This document shows positions 36,807 through 47,431 of a stretch of DNA of 64,000 nt, one piece after another. The notes under the pieces are model-generated. The model had not been told where the DNA came from. It saw only the letters and a list, made by a program, of their open reading frames with translations, and made no database searches. Made by a program: the position numbers and the translations under genes. Every line of letters begins with the position of its first letter. Positions within the stretch are counted from its first letter, which is position 1. The stretch is taken from contig NZ_KQ947377.1 in NCBI RefSeq assembly GCF_001484765.1, forward strand, positions 248,001-312,000. The letters run 5' to 3'. The stretch is from Entomohabitans teleogrylli. GTDB taxonomy: Bacteria; Pseudomonadota; Gammaproteobacteria; Enterobacterales; Enterobacteriaceae.

Positions 36807-37154
36807 AATGCCATGTTTTTAGTGTGGGTATCCATCAAAAGCGCCGCGTCGCCCTGGGTCTGGCGGGTAAACCCGCGACACCCGCGGCTGTCCGCCGGAT
36901 GGCGTCGGCAATTCACCGCCGGCCATCGACGCCCGACGGTTATATAACTTTTTTTTATGACCTCAGCGCGTAATGCGCTAAGCCCGCCATCAGCCGGATG
37001 TGGAAAATGTGATATCGCCCGGGGTGTTCCTGGCGTTTTTGCCAGCCGCGCTCTTCTGGCGGCAGTCGTTCAAAGGTTATCCTTTGCCAGTCTTTTTAAA
37101 CTCGTTCTCAATGGGTTGTGCTGCAGCCCATGCCATAAAAAAGAGGATATGAGA

Positions 37155-38189
37155 ATGAGTAACGCGATTACGATGGGTATCTTTTGGCATTTGATAGGTG
37201 CAGCCAGTGCAGCCTGTTTCTATGCCCCGTTCAAGAAAGTGCAACGCTGGTCATGGGAAACCATGTGGTCCGTCGGCGGCATTGTTTCCTGGCTGATTCT
37301 GCCATGGACCATCAGCGCCATCCTGTTGCCGGATTTCTGGGCTTACTATGGTTCTTTCAGCGCCTCCACCCTGTTGCCGGTATTTCTGTTCGGCGCCATG
37401 TGGGGGATAGGCAATATCAACTACGGCCTGACCATGCGCTATCTGGGTATGTCGATGGGCATTGGTATCGCCATCGGTATCACCCTGATTGTCGGTACTC
37501 TGATGACGCCGATTCTCAACGGCAAATTCGATGTGCTGATCGGGACACCCGGGGGCCGGATGACGCTGCTCGGGGTCGCCGTGGCGCTGGTTGGGGTAGC
37601 GATTGTCACCCGTGCCGGGCAGCTTAAAGAGCGCAAAATGGGCATTCAGGCGGAAGAGTTCAACCTGAAAAAAGGGCTGATTCTGGCGGTGATGTGCGGC
37701 ATCTTCTCTGCCGGTATGTCCTTCGCTATGGATGCCGCCCGCCCGATGCACGAAGCCGCGGCCCGTCTGGGGGTTGATCCGCTGTACGTGGCGCTGCCCA
37801 GCTATGTGGTGATAATGGGCGGCGGCGCGCTGATTAACCTCGGCTTCTGTTTCATTCGCCTGGCGAAAGTCCCCACCCTGTCCGTCAAAGCCGACTTCTC
37901 GCTGGCGAAATCGCTGATTATCACTAACCTGCTGCTCTCGGCGCTGGGCGGCCTGATGTGGTATCTGCAGTTCTTCTTCTATGCCTGGGGCCACGCGCGC
38001 ATTCCCGCCGAATACGGCTATATGAGCTGGATGCTGCACATGAGTTTCTATGTCCTGTGCGGCGGCCTGGTAGGGCTGGTGCTGCGCGAATGGACCAACG
38101 CAGGACGGCGCCCGGTCGGCGTGCTGAGCATCGGCTGCGTGGTGATTATCATCGCCGCCAATATCGTCGGGCTGGGGATGGCAAACTAA
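37155..38189 (+). CDS. rhaT: L-rhamnose/proton symporter RhaT
   Basis: Inner-membrane rhamnose-H+ symporter of 344 aa, the E. coli length, with about ten membrane helices of the DMT-like fold. It opens [18 protein letters not shown], with conserved [15 protein letters not shown] and [18 protein letters not shown] (read in parts). The frame is open 66 codons upstream, but the E. coli start with GAGG before it is chosen. Adjacent to sodA and convergent with rhaR, as in E. coli. Confidence 0.96.
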   Translation: MSNAITMGIFWHLIGAASAACFYAPFKKVQRWSWETMWSVGGIVSWLILPWTISAILLPDFWAYYGSFSASTLLPVFLFGAMWGIGNINYGLTMRYLGMSMGIGIAIGITLIVGTLMTPILNGKFDVLIGTPGGRMTLLGVAVALVGVAIVTRAGQLKERKMGIQAEEFNLKKGLILAVMCGIFSAGMSFAMDAARPMHEAAARLGVDPLYVALPSYVVIMGGGALINLGFCFIRLAKVPTLSVKADFSLAKSLIITNLLLSALGGLMWYLQFFFYAWGHARIPAEYGYMSWMLHMSFYVLCGGLVGLVLREWTNAGRRPVGVLSIGCVVIIIAANIVGLGMAN

Positions 38190-38199
38190 CCCCGGGTCT

Positions 38200-39087
38200 T
38201 CACCGGACCGCGATGTCCGCCGCCGGCATCGCGGTTTCCTGCGGCGGCTCCCCGCTATGCTGACGCCACTGACTCGGCGTCATCCCCGCCTCGCGGGTAA
38301 ATACCACCGAAAAATAGTTACTGTCCTCAAAGCCGCAGCGAGTGGCTACCTCACCAATCAGCAGATCGCTGTGCTGCAACAAATACTGGGCGTGACAGAT
38401 ACGCAACTGGCGCAGATAGTGGCCGATGGTCATGCCGGTCTGATTGCGGAATTGCTGGCGCAACGCCCTTTCGCTGCACTGATGCTGCAGGCAAAACGGT
38501 TCGAGGGCGAAGGGTTTGTCGCGGCTGTTGGCGAGGGCGGCGATCAGCGCGTCCAGCACCCCGGATTCCGGGAGGGCGACAGCGCTGTCCGCCGCGTAGC
38601 GATGGCGCTGCAGGACGATGGCCAGTTGCAAAAACAGCGCTTCGCACAGGCAATCCGCCAGCGGTTCGCGCTTATTGCTTTCCTGCTCCAGTTGAGTAAT
38701 CAACTGGCGCGCCATGGTCATGCCCTGGCTGCTCAGCCGCCAGTTGGGCTGAAACGGCCCGTCCCGCAGGCCAGGAAGCAGCGCCGCCCAGTCCACGTTA
38801 AAGGTCAGCCGCTCCGGGCAGTAGAGAATGTTTTGTAGCACCAGATCGTTGACCGCGGCGTAACCGTGGCGATCCCTGGCGCGAATATAAAATAAATCGC
38901 CGCGGGTGATACGCCACGGACGATCGTTAAGCACGTGCAGACCGTTGCCGCGCCATACCAGCACCAGTTCGCAGAAGTCATGGGTATGCTGCGCGAAAAC
39001 GCTCTGTGGATAGCGCACCTCCACCGCGACCGGCTGGCTGGCCGAGGCAAAAAAATCCGCTTTACGCAGAATAAGCCGCTCTGTCAT
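38200..39087 (-). CDS. rhaR: AraC-type activator RhaR
   Basis: Rhamnose-responsive activator of rhaSR, 295 aa. It has an N-terminal cupin sensor ([34 protein letters not shown]) and a C-terminal double HTH ([56 protein letters not shown], read in parts). AGGAGG precedes the ATG. rhaR is downstream of rhaS on the same strand. Confidence 0.95.
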   Translation of the reverse strand: MTERLILRKADFFASASQPVAVEVRYPQSVFAQHTHDFCELVLVWRGNGLHVLNDRPWRITRGDLFYIRARDRHGYAAVNDLVLQNILYCPERLTFNVDWAALLPGLRDGPFQPNWRLSSQGMTMARQLITQLEQESNKREPLADCLCEALFLQLAIVLQRHRYAADSAVALPESGVLDALIAALANSRDKPFALEPFCLQHQCSERALRQQFRNQTGMTIGHYLRQLRICHAQYLLQHSDLLIGEVATRCGFEDSNYFSVVFTREAGMTPSQWRQHSGEPPQETAMPAADIAVR

Positions 39088-39156
39088 ATGCCCTCCTGTG
39101 CCAGTAACCGTCCATTATTGGTTATTGGCACAGGTAAAACGTTGATGCCCCTCGCG

Positions 39157-39993
39157 TTACTGTAGCCGGGCATCGCGGCGCAGGCGCACATCGCGCGGCG
39201 ACCAGGCGTATTCGCGCCTGAACAGCGTGGAAAAGTGGTTGCTGTCGCCAAAACCGCACTGAAAGGCAATCTCCGTCACGCTGGCGTCGCTGTGGCGCAG
39301 CAGATGGTGCGCTTTGCCCAGCCGCAGACGGTTCAGGTAGCGCTGGGGAGTCAGGCCGGTTTGCTGTTTTAACTGGCGGTGCAGGGTACGCAGCGACAGC
39401 GAAAAACGTTCCGCCAGCGCCTCCCAGCAGATCGCTTCGGCAAAATTCTCTTCCAGCCAGGCGAGCAGGTGATTCAGGCGGCCGCCGTCCTCCTCCGGCC
39501 CTTCCGCCAGCCCGCCTTTGCGCAACAGAACCAGCAGTTGCATAAACAAGATCTCGCGCAGCGCGACAGCGCCCGGTTCGCTGCTCTCCAGAGGCGCCTC
39601 CAGTTGTTCCACCAGATAGCGGACCTGCTGCATCACCCCCTGGCTGATGCGCCAGTGGCACGGGTAATGACCGTCCTGCTCCCGGGGCAGCAGTTTCTCC
39701 AGCCCGGACAAAAAGCAGAAATCGTCCGGGGAGCGGAACAGCACATTGGTGAGGTGCAGGTTACCCGCATGTTCATACAGGTGACGATCGCTGTCGCGCA
39801 CAAAGCAGACCGAGCCGCCGCTCAGGGTATATGGCTGGCCGTTAAAAATATGAGTGCCGGTGCCCTGTTCGACAATCACAATTTCATAGAAATCATGATC
39901 GTGCTCGGGAAATTCAATCTGCGGTTTGCGCGGCTCAATGGCCACGCTGGCCTGTCCTGAAGGGAAGAAATCAAATCCGTGTAATTTGGTCAT
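39157..39993 (-). CDS. rhaS: AraC-type activator RhaS
   Basis: Activates rhaBAD and rhaT when rhamnose is present; 278 aa as in E. coli. Sensor domain [18 protein letters not shown]; double HTH with [20 protein letters not shown] and [19 protein letters not shown]. Two ATGs six bases apart are possible; GGAGG spacing and E. coli favour MTKLHGF at 39993. Longer frames upstream are not supported. It is divergent from rhaB. Confidence 0.96.
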   Translation of the reverse strand: MTKLHGFDFFPSGQASVAIEPRKPQIEFPEHDHDFYEIVIVEQGTGTHIFNGQPYTLSGGSVCFVRDSDRHLYEHAGNLHLTNVLFRSPDDFCFLSGLEKLLPREQDGHYPCHWRISQGVMQQVRYLVEQLEAPLESSEPGAVALREILFMQLLVLLRKGGLAEGPEEDGGRLNHLLAWLEENFAEAICWEALAERFSLSLRTLHRQLKQQTGLTPQRYLNRLRLGKAHHLLRHSDASVTEIAFQCGFGDSNHFSTLFRREYAWSPRDVRLRRDARLQ

Positions 39994-40306
39994 CGTCATA
40001 CCCTCCACCCTGTTTGCGTCCCCTGATAGTAGTGAACAGCAAGAACAACCCACCTTGAATTTTCGGCAGCAAATCGAGCAAAAACGGCACGATTTTCAAG
40101 AATCCGCCGGCGAACTGCGTGGAATGCGGCAAATGTCACATCCTGCGGCAACCAGTGACACCGGGGGTTTTGCGCAGTTCTGTGAACTCCCTCACGTTCA
40201 CCTTTGCCTCTTTGCCAGCGGCCAAACGGCTCTGTCAGTGAAGCGAAGGTTGTCATGGCGACATGTTTTTAGACTGACAGGCAATGACTGAGAGAAGGAC
40301 CACACC
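39994..40306. promoter_or_regulatory. rhaSR-rhaBAD divergent control region
   Basis: A 313-nt region without genes that should hold RhaR, RhaS and CRP sites by analogy with E. coli. A CRP-like palindrome TGTGA-N6-TCACG is at 40181-40196. RhaS half-sites are degenerate and I could not place them reliably by eye. Confidence 0.7.
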
Positions 40307-41776
40307 ATGACTGTTCGCCACTGTGTTGCCGTGGATCTGGGCGCCTCAAGCGGCCGGGTGATGCTGGCAAATTATGACAACGCCACCCGCCGCCTGGTAT
40401 TGCGTGAAATACACCGCTTCAGCAACTGCCTGCGCCAGGTGGATGGCTACGACACCTGGGACGTTGACGGACTGGAAGCGGAAATTCGCCGCGGCCTGCG
40501 CAAGGTATGCGACGCGGGTATCCTGATCGACAGTATCGGCATTGACACCTGGGGCGTGGACTACGTGCTGATTGACGCCAGCGGCCAGCGGGTGGGCCTG
40601 CCAGTCGCTTACCGGGACCACCGTACCGACGGCATCATGGCCAGGGCGCAATGCTCCCCCGGTAAAGAGGAGATCTACCGGCGCACCGGTATTCAGTTTC
40701 TGCCGTTTAACACCCTGTATCAGTTCCGGGCGCTGGCCGAACAACAGCCGGAGTTAGTGACCAAAGCGGCCCATGCGCTGCTGATACCGGACTATCTGTG
40801 TTTCCGTCTCACCGGGAAACTGAACTGGGAATACACCAACGCCACCACCACCCAACTGGTGAATATCAACACCGATAACTGGGACGATACCCTGCTGGCG
40901 TGGGCCGGCGTGCCGCGCCGCTGGTTCGGCACCCCGAGCCATCCGGGCAGCGTCATCGGTCACTGGATTTGCCCGCAGAATAACCGGATTCCGGTGGTTT
41001 CGGTGGCCACCCACGATACCGCCAGCGCGGTGATTGCCGCGCCGCTGGCCGACGGCGATGCCGCCTGGCTCTCTTCCGGCACCTGGTCGCTGATGGGCTT
41101 TGAAAGCAAAACCCCCTACACCAGCGACGCCGCGCTGGCCGCCAATATCACCAACGAAGGCGGCGCCGAAGGTCGCTACCGGGTACTGAAAAACATCATG
41201 GGACTGTGGCTGCTGCAACGGATCCTCAAAGAGCAGCAGGTCGGCGATATCGACGACCTGATCGCCCGCAGCCGCGCGCTGCCCGCCTGCCGCTACGTTA
41301 TCAACCCGAACGATGAGCGGTTTATCAATCCAGGCAATATGAGCGCCGAAATTCAGGCCGCCTGTCGGGAAAGCGGCCAGCCGTTCCCGCAAGGAGATGC
41401 GCAACTGGCGCGCTGTATTTTCGACAGCCTGGCCCTGCTCTATGCCCGGGTTCTCGGCGAACTGGCGACCCTGCGCGGCCGGCCGTTTAAATGCCTGCAC
41501 GTAGTAGGCGGCGGCAGCCAGAATCAGTTGTTGAATCAACTGTGCGCCGATGCCTGCGGTATCCCGGTGATTGCCGGCCCGGTGGAAGCCTCGACGCTCG
41601 GCAATATCGGCTGCCAGCTCATGGCGCTGGACGACATCAGCGATGTCGACGATTTCCGACGCGTGGTGAACGCCTGCCACAACCTGACCACTTATACCCC
41701 TAATCCTGACAGCGAAATTGCCCGCGCCGTGGCGCAGTTTCAGCCACCACAACAGACCAAGGAGCTTTGCGTATGA
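40307..41776 (+). CDS. rhaB: L-rhamnulokinase
   Basis: FGGY-family kinase (489 aa, E. coli length) that phosphorylates L-rhamnulose to rhamnulose-1-phosphate. [14 protein letters not shown] is the N-terminal phosphate-binding motif, [11 protein letters not shown] the sugar site with the catalytic Asp, and [14 protein letters not shown] the C-terminal ATP motif. GAGAAGG precedes the ATG. It overlaps rhaA by 4 nt. Confidence 0.97.
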   Translation: MTVRHCVAVDLGASSGRVMLANYDNATRRLVLREIHRFSNCLRQVDGYDTWDVDGLEAEIRRGLRKVCDAGILIDSIGIDTWGVDYVLIDASGQRVGLPVAYRDHRTDGIMARAQCSPGKEEIYRRTGIQFLPFNTLYQFRALAEQQPELVTKAAHALLIPDYLCFRLTGKLNWEYTNATTTQLVNINTDNWDDTLLAWAGVPRRWFGTPSHPGSVIGHWICPQNNRIPVVSVATHDTASAVIAAPLADGDAAWLSSGTWSLMGFESKTPYTSDAALAANITNEGGAEGRYRVLKNIMGLWLLQRILKEQQVGDIDDLIARSRALPACRYVINPNDERFINPGNMSAEIQAACRESGQPFPQGDAQLARCIFDSLALLYARVLGELATLRGRPFKCLHVVGGGSQNQLLNQLCADACGIPVIAGPVEASTLGNIGCQLMALDDISDVDDFRRVVNACHNLTTYTPNPDSEIARAVAQFQPPQQTKELCV

Positions 41777-43032
41777 CGACTCAACCTGAACACGCCTGGG
41801 AACTGGCAAAACAACGTTTTGCCGCCGTCGGCATCGATGTGGAGGCCGCTCTGCGTCAACTCGATACCCTGCCGGTGTCCATGCACTGCTGGCAGGGGGA
41901 CGACGTCGCCGGTTTTGAAAATCCGCAAGGCAATCTGACCGGCGGTATTCAGGCGACCGGCAACTACCCGGGCAAAGCGCGTAACGCCGGCGAACTGCGC
42001 GCCGATATGGAACAGGCGCTGCGCCTGATCCCCGGTCCGAAACGGGTTAACCTGCACGCTATCTATCTCGAATCCGACACGCCGGTCTCCCGTGACCAGA
42101 TCGAACCGCGGCATTTTAAAAATTGGGTGGAGTGGGCGAAACAGCATCAGTTGGGGCTGGACTTTAACCCGTCCTGCTTCTCTCATCCGCTGAGCGCCGA
42201 CGGTTTTACCCTGTCCCACGCCGATCCGCAAATTCGCCAGTTCTGGATCGATCACTGTAAAGCCAGCCGCCGTATTTCAGCATATTTCGGCGAACAGCTC
42301 GGCACGCCATCGGTGATGAACATCTGGATCCCGGACGGCATGAAAGACATCACCGTCGACCGCCTGGCGCCGCGTAGCCGACTGCTGGCGGCGCTGGACG
42401 AGGTTATCAGTGAAAAGCTGAACCCGGCGCACCATATTGACGCGGTGGAGAGCAAACTGTTCGGTATCGGCGCGGAAAGCTATACCGTGGGCTCCGGCGA
42501 GTTCTACATGGGCTACGCCACCAGCCGCCAGACCGCCCTGTGCCTCGACGCCGGCCACTTCCACCCAACCGAGGTGATTTCCGACAAGATCTCCGCCGCC
42601 ATGCTCTATGTACCGCGCCTGCTGCTGCATGTCAGCCGCCCGGTACGCTGGGACAGCGACCATGTGGTGCTGCTGGATGATGAAACCCAGGCCATCGCCA
42701 GCGAGATCGTACGCCACGGGCTGTTCGACCGGGTACATATCGGCCTTGATTTCTTCGACGCCTCCATCAACCGCATCGCCGCCTGGGTTATCGGCACCCG
42801 CAACATGAAGAAAGCCCTGTTGCGCGCCCTGCTGGAGCCTACCGATCAACTCCGCAAACTGGAAAACGCCGGCGACTACACCGCACGGCTGGCACTGCTG
42901 GAAGAGCAGAAATCGCTACCGTGGCAGGCAGTGTGGGAGATGTATTGCCAGCGCCACGATACCCCCGTCGGCAGCGAATGGCTGACCACGGTACGCGCCT
43001 ATGAACAACAGATCCTCAGCCAGCGCGGTTAA
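41773..43032 (+). CDS. rhaA: L-rhamnose isomerase
   Basis: Mn-dependent isomerase of L-rhamnose to L-rhamnulose, 419 aa as in E. coli. Conserved [35 protein letters not shown] and [10 protein letters not shown], which carry the metal and substrate ligands. The ATG at 41773 overlaps the rhaB TGA and has AAGGAG eight bases before it; a two-codon upstream TTG is not used. Confidence 0.97.
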   Translation: MTTQPEHAWELAKQRFAAVGIDVEAALRQLDTLPVSMHCWQGDDVAGFENPQGNLTGGIQATGNYPGKARNAGELRADMEQALRLIPGPKRVNLHAIYLESDTPVSRDQIEPRHFKNWVEWAKQHQLGLDFNPSCFSHPLSADGFTLSHADPQIRQFWIDHCKASRRISAYFGEQLGTPSVMNIWIPDGMKDITVDRLAPRSRLLAALDEVISEKLNPAHHIDAVESKLFGIGAESYTVGSGEFYMGYATSRQTALCLDAGHFHPTEVISDKISAAMLYVPRLLLHVSRPVRWDSDHVVLLDDETQAIASEIVRHGLFDRVHIGLDFFDASINRIAAWVIGTRNMKKALLRALLEPTDQLRKLENAGDYTARLALLEEQKSLPWQAVWEMYCQRHDTPVGSEWLTTVRAYEQQILSQRG

Positions 43033-43114
43033 TAACATCACTACCACCGGCGATGCCTGCGTCGCCGGTGCCATACAGACACGCCCGGGAACCGGGTTTC
43101 AGGAATTACCGACT

Positions 43115-43939
43115 ATGCAGAACATTATTAGCGCCTGGTTTGTCCAGGGAATGATCAAAGCCACTTCCGACGCCTGGCTGAAAGGCTGGGACGAACGCAA
43201 CGGCGGCAACCTGACCCTGCGCCTTGATGAGGCCGATATCGCGCCGTACAGCGGCGATTTCCACGCCGCGCCGCGCTACATTCCCCTCAGCCAGCCAATG
43301 CCGGTACTGGCCAATACGCCGTTTATCGTCACCGGTTCCGGCAAGTTCTTCCGTAACGTTCAACTGGACCCGGCGGCCAATATCGGCGTGGTGAAAGTCG
43401 ACAGCGATGGTACCGGTTACCATATTCTGTGGGGTCTGGAAAACGACGCGCTGCCAACCTCCGAACTGCCGGCCCACTTCCTGTCCCACTGCGCGCGAAT
43501 CAGCGCCACCGGCGGCAAAGACCGGGTGATTATGCACTGCCATGCCACCAATCTTATCGCCCTCACCTACGTACTGGAAAACGACACCAGACTGATCACC
43601 CGTAAGCTGTGGGAAGGCAGTACCGAATGCCTGGTGGTATTCCCGGACGGCGTCGGCATTTTGCCGTGGATGGTGCCCGGCACCGATGAGATAGGCGAAG
43701 CCACCGCCGCAGAGATGTCGCGCCATGCGCTGGTGCTGTGGCCGTTTCACGGCGTGTTCGGCAGCGGCCCGACTATCGATGAGGCTTTTGGCCTGATCGA
43801 TACCGCCGAGAAGTCCGCCGAAATTCTCGTCAAGGTGCTGTCGATGGGCGGTATGAAGCAAACTATTTCCCGGGACCAACTGGTTGCACTTGGAAAGCGG
43901 TTTGGCGTCACGCCGCTGGCGGGAGCCCTGGATTTATAA
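43115..43939 (+). CDS. rhaD: Rhamnulose-1-phosphate aldolase
   Basis: Class II aldolase (274 aa, E. coli length) that splits rhamnulose-1-phosphate to DHAP and L-lactaldehyde. It has GNLTLRL, the zinc histidines in [15 protein letters not shown], and TGSGKFFRN for the phosphate. The start at [13 protein letters not shown] has AGGAAT upstream; the longer frame overlaps rhaA and is rejected. Lactaldehyde is then handled by the next gene. Confidence 0.97.
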   Translation: MQNIISAWFVQGMIKATSDAWLKGWDERNGGNLTLRLDEADIAPYSGDFHAAPRYIPLSQPMPVLANTPFIVTGSGKFFRNVQLDPAANIGVVKVDSDGTGYHILWGLENDALPTSELPAHFLSHCARISATGGKDRVIMHCHATNLIALTYVLENDTRLITRKLWEGSTECLVVFPDGVGILPWMVPGTDEIGEATAAEMSRHALVLWPFHGVFGSGPTIDEAFGLIDTAEKSAEILVKVLSMGGMKQTISRDQLVALGKRFGVTPLAGALDL

Positions 43940-44024
43940 TGGCGCTTTCGGCGACGCGTTCCCGGTCGGGTCTCCCGGGCCTCCGTCGCCGCTCACGGTT
44001 TATGGAAAACTAAGGAGAGAGAAC

Positions 44025-45173
44025 ATGAGCTTTTTGTTGGCGTTACCAAAAATCAGCCTCCACGGCGCCGGCGCCATCGGCGATATGGTCAATATGGTTG
44101 CCACAAAACAGTGGGGCAAAGCCCTGGTGGTGACGGACGGCCAACTGGTGAAACTCGGCCTGCTGGATAGTCTGTTCAGCGCTCTGGACGCCCATCAGAT
44201 GCCATACCAGCTGTTTGACGAGGTGTTTCCCAATCCCACGGAGGCCCTGGTACAAAAAGGTTATGCCGCTTTTCAGGACGGGCAATGTGACTACATCATC
44301 GCCTTCGGCGGCGGCAGCCCGATCGATACCGCGAAAGCGATCAAAATCCTCACCGCTAACCCCGGCCCGTCAACCCGCTATTCCGGGGTCGGAAAGGTAA
44401 AAAACCCCGGCGTCCATCTGGTGGCGATTAACACCACCGCCGGTACCGCCGCCGAAATGACCAGCAACGCGGTGATCATTGATACCGAACGCCAGGTCAA
44501 AGAGGTGATTATCGACCCGAATATCATTCCGGATATCGCCGTCGACGACGCCAGCGTTATGCTCAACATCCCGGCCAGCGTCACCGCCGCCACCGGAATG
44601 GACGCCCTGACCCACGCCGTGGAGGCGTATGTCTCTGTCGGCGCCCATCCGCTTACCGACGCTAACGCGCTGGAAGCAATCCGCATTATCGCCCGCTGGC
44701 TACCGAAAGCGGTGGACGACGGTCAGAACCTTGAGGCCCGCGAGCAGATGGCCTACGGCCAGTATCTGGCAGGAATGGCGTTCAACAGCGCCGGCCTGGG
44801 GCTGGTTCACGCACTGGCCCACCAGCCGGGCGCCACGCACGATCTGCCGCATGGGGTGTGCAACGCGATCCTGCTGCCGGTAATTGAAAACTTTAACCGT
44901 CCGCAGGCCGTGGCGCGCTTTGCGCGGATCGCCGCCGCGCTGGGTGTCGATACCAGCGGGATGAGCGAAGAGCAGGCCAGCCTGCAGGCGATCGCCGCCA
45001 TCCGCGCCCTCTCCGCCCGGGTCGGTATTCCCTCCGGCTTCCGTGAGCTGGGTATTACACAAGCGGATATCGAAGGCTGGCTGGATAAAGCGCTGGCGGA
45101 TCCGTGTGCGCCGTGCAACCCGCGCAGCGCATCGCGCGACGAAGTGCGCACGCTGTATATGGAGGCGCTATGA
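44025..45173 (+). CDS. fucO: Lactaldehyde reductase in the rhamnose operon
   Basis: Iron-dependent alcohol dehydrogenase (382 aa) that reduces L-lactaldehyde to 1,2-propanediol with [20 protein letters not shown] is the nucleotide motif; [12 protein letters not shown] and [21 protein letters not shown] give the Fe-binding His residues. It is FucO-like, but it is placed between rhaD and rhaM, an arrangement E. coli lacks at this locus. AAGGAGAG precedes the ATG. Overlaps rhaM by 4 nt. Confidence 0.9.
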   Translation: MSFLLALPKISLHGAGAIGDMVNMVATKQWGKALVVTDGQLVKLGLLDSLFSALDAHQMPYQLFDEVFPNPTEALVQKGYAAFQDGQCDYIIAFGGGSPIDTAKAIKILTANPGPSTRYSGVGKVKNPGVHLVAINTTAGTAAEMTSNAVIIDTERQVKEVIIDPNIIPDIAVDDASVMLNIPASVTAATGMDALTHAVEAYVSVGAHPLTDANALEAIRIIARWLPKAVDDGQNLEAREQMAYGQYLAGMAFNSAGLGLVHALAHQPGATHDLPHGVCNAILLPVIENFNRPQAVARFARIAAALGVDTSGMSEEQASLQAIAAIRALSARVGIPSGFRELGITQADIEGWLDKALADPCAPCNPRSASRDEVRTLYMEAL

Positions 45174-45484
45174 TTCGCAAAGCCTTTGTGATGCAGGTCA
45201 ATCCTGACGCTCACGAAGAGTACCAGCGCCGCCACAACCCGATCTGGCCGGAGCTTGAGGCGGTGCTGAAGTCCCACGGCGCCCACCACTATGCGATTTA
45301 TCTCGACACCGTGCGCAACCTGCTGTTCGCCAGCGTCGAGATCGAATCGGAAGCGCGCTGGAACGCGGTGGCGCAAACCGAAGTCTGCCAGCGCTGGTGG
45401 CAATATATGCGCGACATCATGCCCTGCAATCCGGATAACAGCCCGGTCAGTGAAGAGTTGCAAAACGTCTTCTGGCTGGAGTAA
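45170..45484 (+). CDS. rhaM: L-rhamnose mutarotase
   Basis: Interconverts alpha and beta anomers of L-rhamnose; 104 aa as in E. coli RhaM. The dimeric alpha-beta barrel carries [29 protein letters not shown] and WWQYMRDIM, including the active-site His and Trp pair. The ATG overlaps the reductase stop, so it is the last gene of the operon before the terminator. Confidence 0.95.
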   Translation: MIRKAFVMQVNPDAHEEYQRRHNPIWPELEAVLKSHGAHHYAIYLDTVRNLLFASVEIESEARWNAVAQTEVCQRWWQYMRDIMPCNPDNSPVSEELQNVFWLE

Positions 45485-45494
45485 TTTCCCCGCC

Positions 45495-45527
45495 CCACCC
45501 GGTAATGCCGCCGGGTGGATTCTTTTT
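45495..45527 (+). terminator. Terminator of the rha operon
   Basis: Stem CCACCCGG / CCGGGTGG (8 bp, 8-nt loop, 45495-45518) followed by ATTCTTTTT. Confidence 0.88.
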
Positions 45528-45610
45528 CCTATCCCCAAATCCTGGTTATATTCCTAGTTTTCATTATACCGCCACAAGATATAATCCCAAAACATATAAA
45601 ATCATAGAAG

Positions 45611-45670
45611 CAAATGATCTTATCTGCATAATAAATAAACCCAAATGATCTTTTCTGTAAATCAGAAAAG
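45611..45670. repeat. Direct repeat and palindrome upstream of fimbriae
   Basis: CAAATGATCTTATCTG (45611-45626) recurs as CAAATGATCTTTTCTG (45642-45657), 15 of 16 identical and 31 bp apart, about three helical turns. The second copy overlaps a perfect 8-bp inverted repeat CTTTTCTG-N5-CAGAAAAG (45650-45670). A regulator-binding array is plausible. Confidence 0.6.
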
Positions 45671-45941
45671 CCTTCTTCTAAAATTATTTACATAATAATT
45701 ATCACCCTGCAAAATTAAATAAAAACAACCTTTTGTTAATTAACAAAATAAATAAATAAAAACATCATCAAAAATTATCAAAAAAAATAAAAAATAGCCC
45801 CGAATTATTTCCATCAAAATACTTTACTCTCCACAAGCGCCAATTTACTATTCAATGTAGGTAGTGAGTATAAGTAAAATCATTCAGGCTTCCGCAAGGC
45901 TGCAAGCATAATTATGTGAAATCCTTACGTGAAAAGAGAGT

Positions 45942-46043
45942 ATGACAAATCCATCAGGAATAATTCCGGACACGCAAAAAGGCGAGGAACTGAAATGGAC
46001 ACATATAATCAACGCACTGAATATCCGGAATTTCAATCAGTAA
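45942..46043 (+). CDS. Possible 33-aa small ORF before the pilin genes
   Basis: ATG 45942 to TAA 46041-46043, encoding MTNPSGIIPDTQKGEELKW and 14 more residues, preceded by AAGAGAG. I recognise no domain. It could be a leader peptide, a remnant of a fimbrial regulator, or chance. Confidence 0.25.
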   Translation: MTNPSGIIPDTQKGEELKWTHIINALNIRNFNQ

Positions 46044-46167
46044 TGTGAAAGCTTCAACACCTTTTCAATTTGCAACCAGACCTACCAGGGGCACTATTGT
46101 TACAACAGTTACTACAGGTTGAAATAGTACTAATGGCAGGCAGATAAACCTAAAGGAAAAAACATTT

Positions 46168-46740
46168 ATGACAATCAAATATTACCTGTCATCCAGTATT
46201 ATCAGCGCCATATTGATATCTCCAATAGTACAAGCCGCTGACGGAACCATTACGTTTAACGGCAGTATCACCGCATCAACCTGTGTTGTCGCTGGCGCCG
46301 CTCAAACCGGGCAAACCCACTCAACCGCAGCAATTATCAGGCTACCAACGCTTCCTGCATCCACTTTCGACAACGGCGCCAACGTGGCAGGCACCACTAA
46401 TTTTGAAATCCTGCTCACCGGCTGCCTGGCAACCACCACACTGCAAAACGTCCGCACACTGTTCACCACGCCAGACCAGGTGAGCAACGGTGTTATCGTC
46501 GCCGGTTCTAACGGCAGCGACAGCGCAGCAGGTAACATTGGGATAAAACTGCAAACAGAAGGCGGTAACACCCTCGACGTAAACGGTGGCCCGAATCAGG
46601 ATCCTGGCTATCCGCTGCCCTCCGTGAGCGGCGACGTGAAGATGAAATACCAGGTGTCCTATTCGGTTGTTAACTCCAGCGCTCCAGTTACCGCCGGGGT
46701 GGTTTATAACACCATCAACTATGAAATCTCTTATTTCTGA
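46168..46740 (+). CDS. Fimbrial subunit (pilin) 1
   Basis: Type-1-like pilin, 190 aa. It has a signal peptide (SSSIISAILISPIVQA, cleavage near ADGTITF at residue 23/24), a disulfide pair C39-C86, an N-terminal donor strand (GTITFNGSITAST) and the C-terminal beta-zipper ending NTINYEISYF. First gene of the operon, so possibly the major subunit. AAAGGAAAAAA precedes the ATG. The family is clear; the assigned place in the shaft is inference. Confidence 0.85.
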   Translation: MTIKYYLSSSIISAILISPIVQAADGTITFNGSITASTCVVAGAAQTGQTHSTAAIIRLPTLPASTFDNGANVAGTTNFEILLTGCLATTTLQNVRTLFTTPDQVSNGVIVAGSNGSDSAAGNIGIKLQTEGGNTLDVNGGPNQDPGYPLPSVSGDVKMKYQVSYSVVNSSAPVTAGVVYNTINYEISYF

Positions 46741-46792
46741 GTAACTCCCCCGGCTCAGCGCTGGGGGCTATAACAGCAAGGAGTCCCGGTCT

Positions 46793-47383
46793 ATGAATAT
46801 AAACCAAGGCGGATTATCACTGGCCTTTTGTCTGCTGCTGACCGCCACGGTTGTACTGGCAGAGAGCGGTTCACTAATCGTGAGTGGTGCGATTACCACG
46901 TCTACCTGCACGGTGCTGGGGGTCATTTCTGATAAGGATATCGGTACCGGACAGCCGGAAATTAACCCGTCAATAACTCTTGGCAATCTCTCCGAATACG
47001 ATAACTCGGCGAACAGCTTTCGCTGGTTCCAGATCCACCTCAAAGACTGTTACGCCAGCGCCAGCCAGAACAGAATCCGCATCCGCCTGAGCAGTCCTTA
47101 CGCCGATAAAAACGGTTATCTGGGCAACGCCATCAGTAATGGAGCCCAGGGAAAAGTCATCGTGTTCTATGAAAGAAACCTTGATACCAACAACAGTCAA
47201 TTTTTGCCCATAGGTCAGGGCCGATCGGCAACCGCTTTTCGCACCTTACCCATGGCGGGAAATACTGGAGTAGACGGTACCATCCGCTTTGGTTTTATCG
47301 CCAGCGCACTTGACGCTTACAATGAAACCGTCACTCCTGGACCATTTACTACATCGGTCAATTACGAAATCGAATACCAATAA
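46793..47383 (+). CDS. Fimbrial subunit (pilin) 2
   Basis: Second pilin, 196 aa, 52 nt after the first. Signal peptide LSLAFCLLLTATVVLA, mature start ESGSLIVSGAITTSTC, disulfide C39-C86 (same spacing as pilin 1), and a C-terminal zipper ending TTSVNYEIEYQ. It is clearly a paralogue of the other three pilins and probably a minor or alternative subunit. Confidence 0.85.
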   Translation: MNINQGGLSLAFCLLLTATVVLAESGSLIVSGAITTSTCTVLGVISDKDIGTGQPEINPSITLGNLSEYDNSANSFRWFQIHLKDCYASASQNRIRIRLSSPYADKNGYLGNAISNGAQGKVIVFYERNLDTNNSQFLPIGQGRSATAFRTLPMAGNTGVDGTIRFGFIASALDAYNETVTPGPFTTSVNYEIEYQ

Positions 47384-47431
47384 GTTTCCGGCTGAGAAGT
47401 ATCAAAAAATCGCAACAGGAACGACGATTTT

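Larger units (their letters stand above)
45528..46167. promoter_or_regulatory. Long AT-rich leader of the fimbrial operon
   Basis: About 640 nt, strongly AT-rich compared with the rhamnose genes. It contains the direct repeat and inverted repeat described separately, a 33-codon frame at 45942, and TTGTTACAACA near 46096. No flanking inverted repeats of the fim-switch type and no recombinase gene were found. It most likely carries silencer-bound (H-NS-like) promoter DNA of the fimbriae. Confidence 0.6.

Noticed and set aside
36957-37154. Upstream 66-codon extension of RhaT
   Set aside because: E. coli RhaT length and a GAGG before ATG 37155 fix the start; the extension is Cys/Pro/Arg-rich and unlike a membrane N-terminus.
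45528-46167. Invertible phase-variation switch upstream of the fimbriae
   Set aside because: No pair of inverted repeats flanking a promoter-sized segment and no fimB/fimE-like recombinase in the window.
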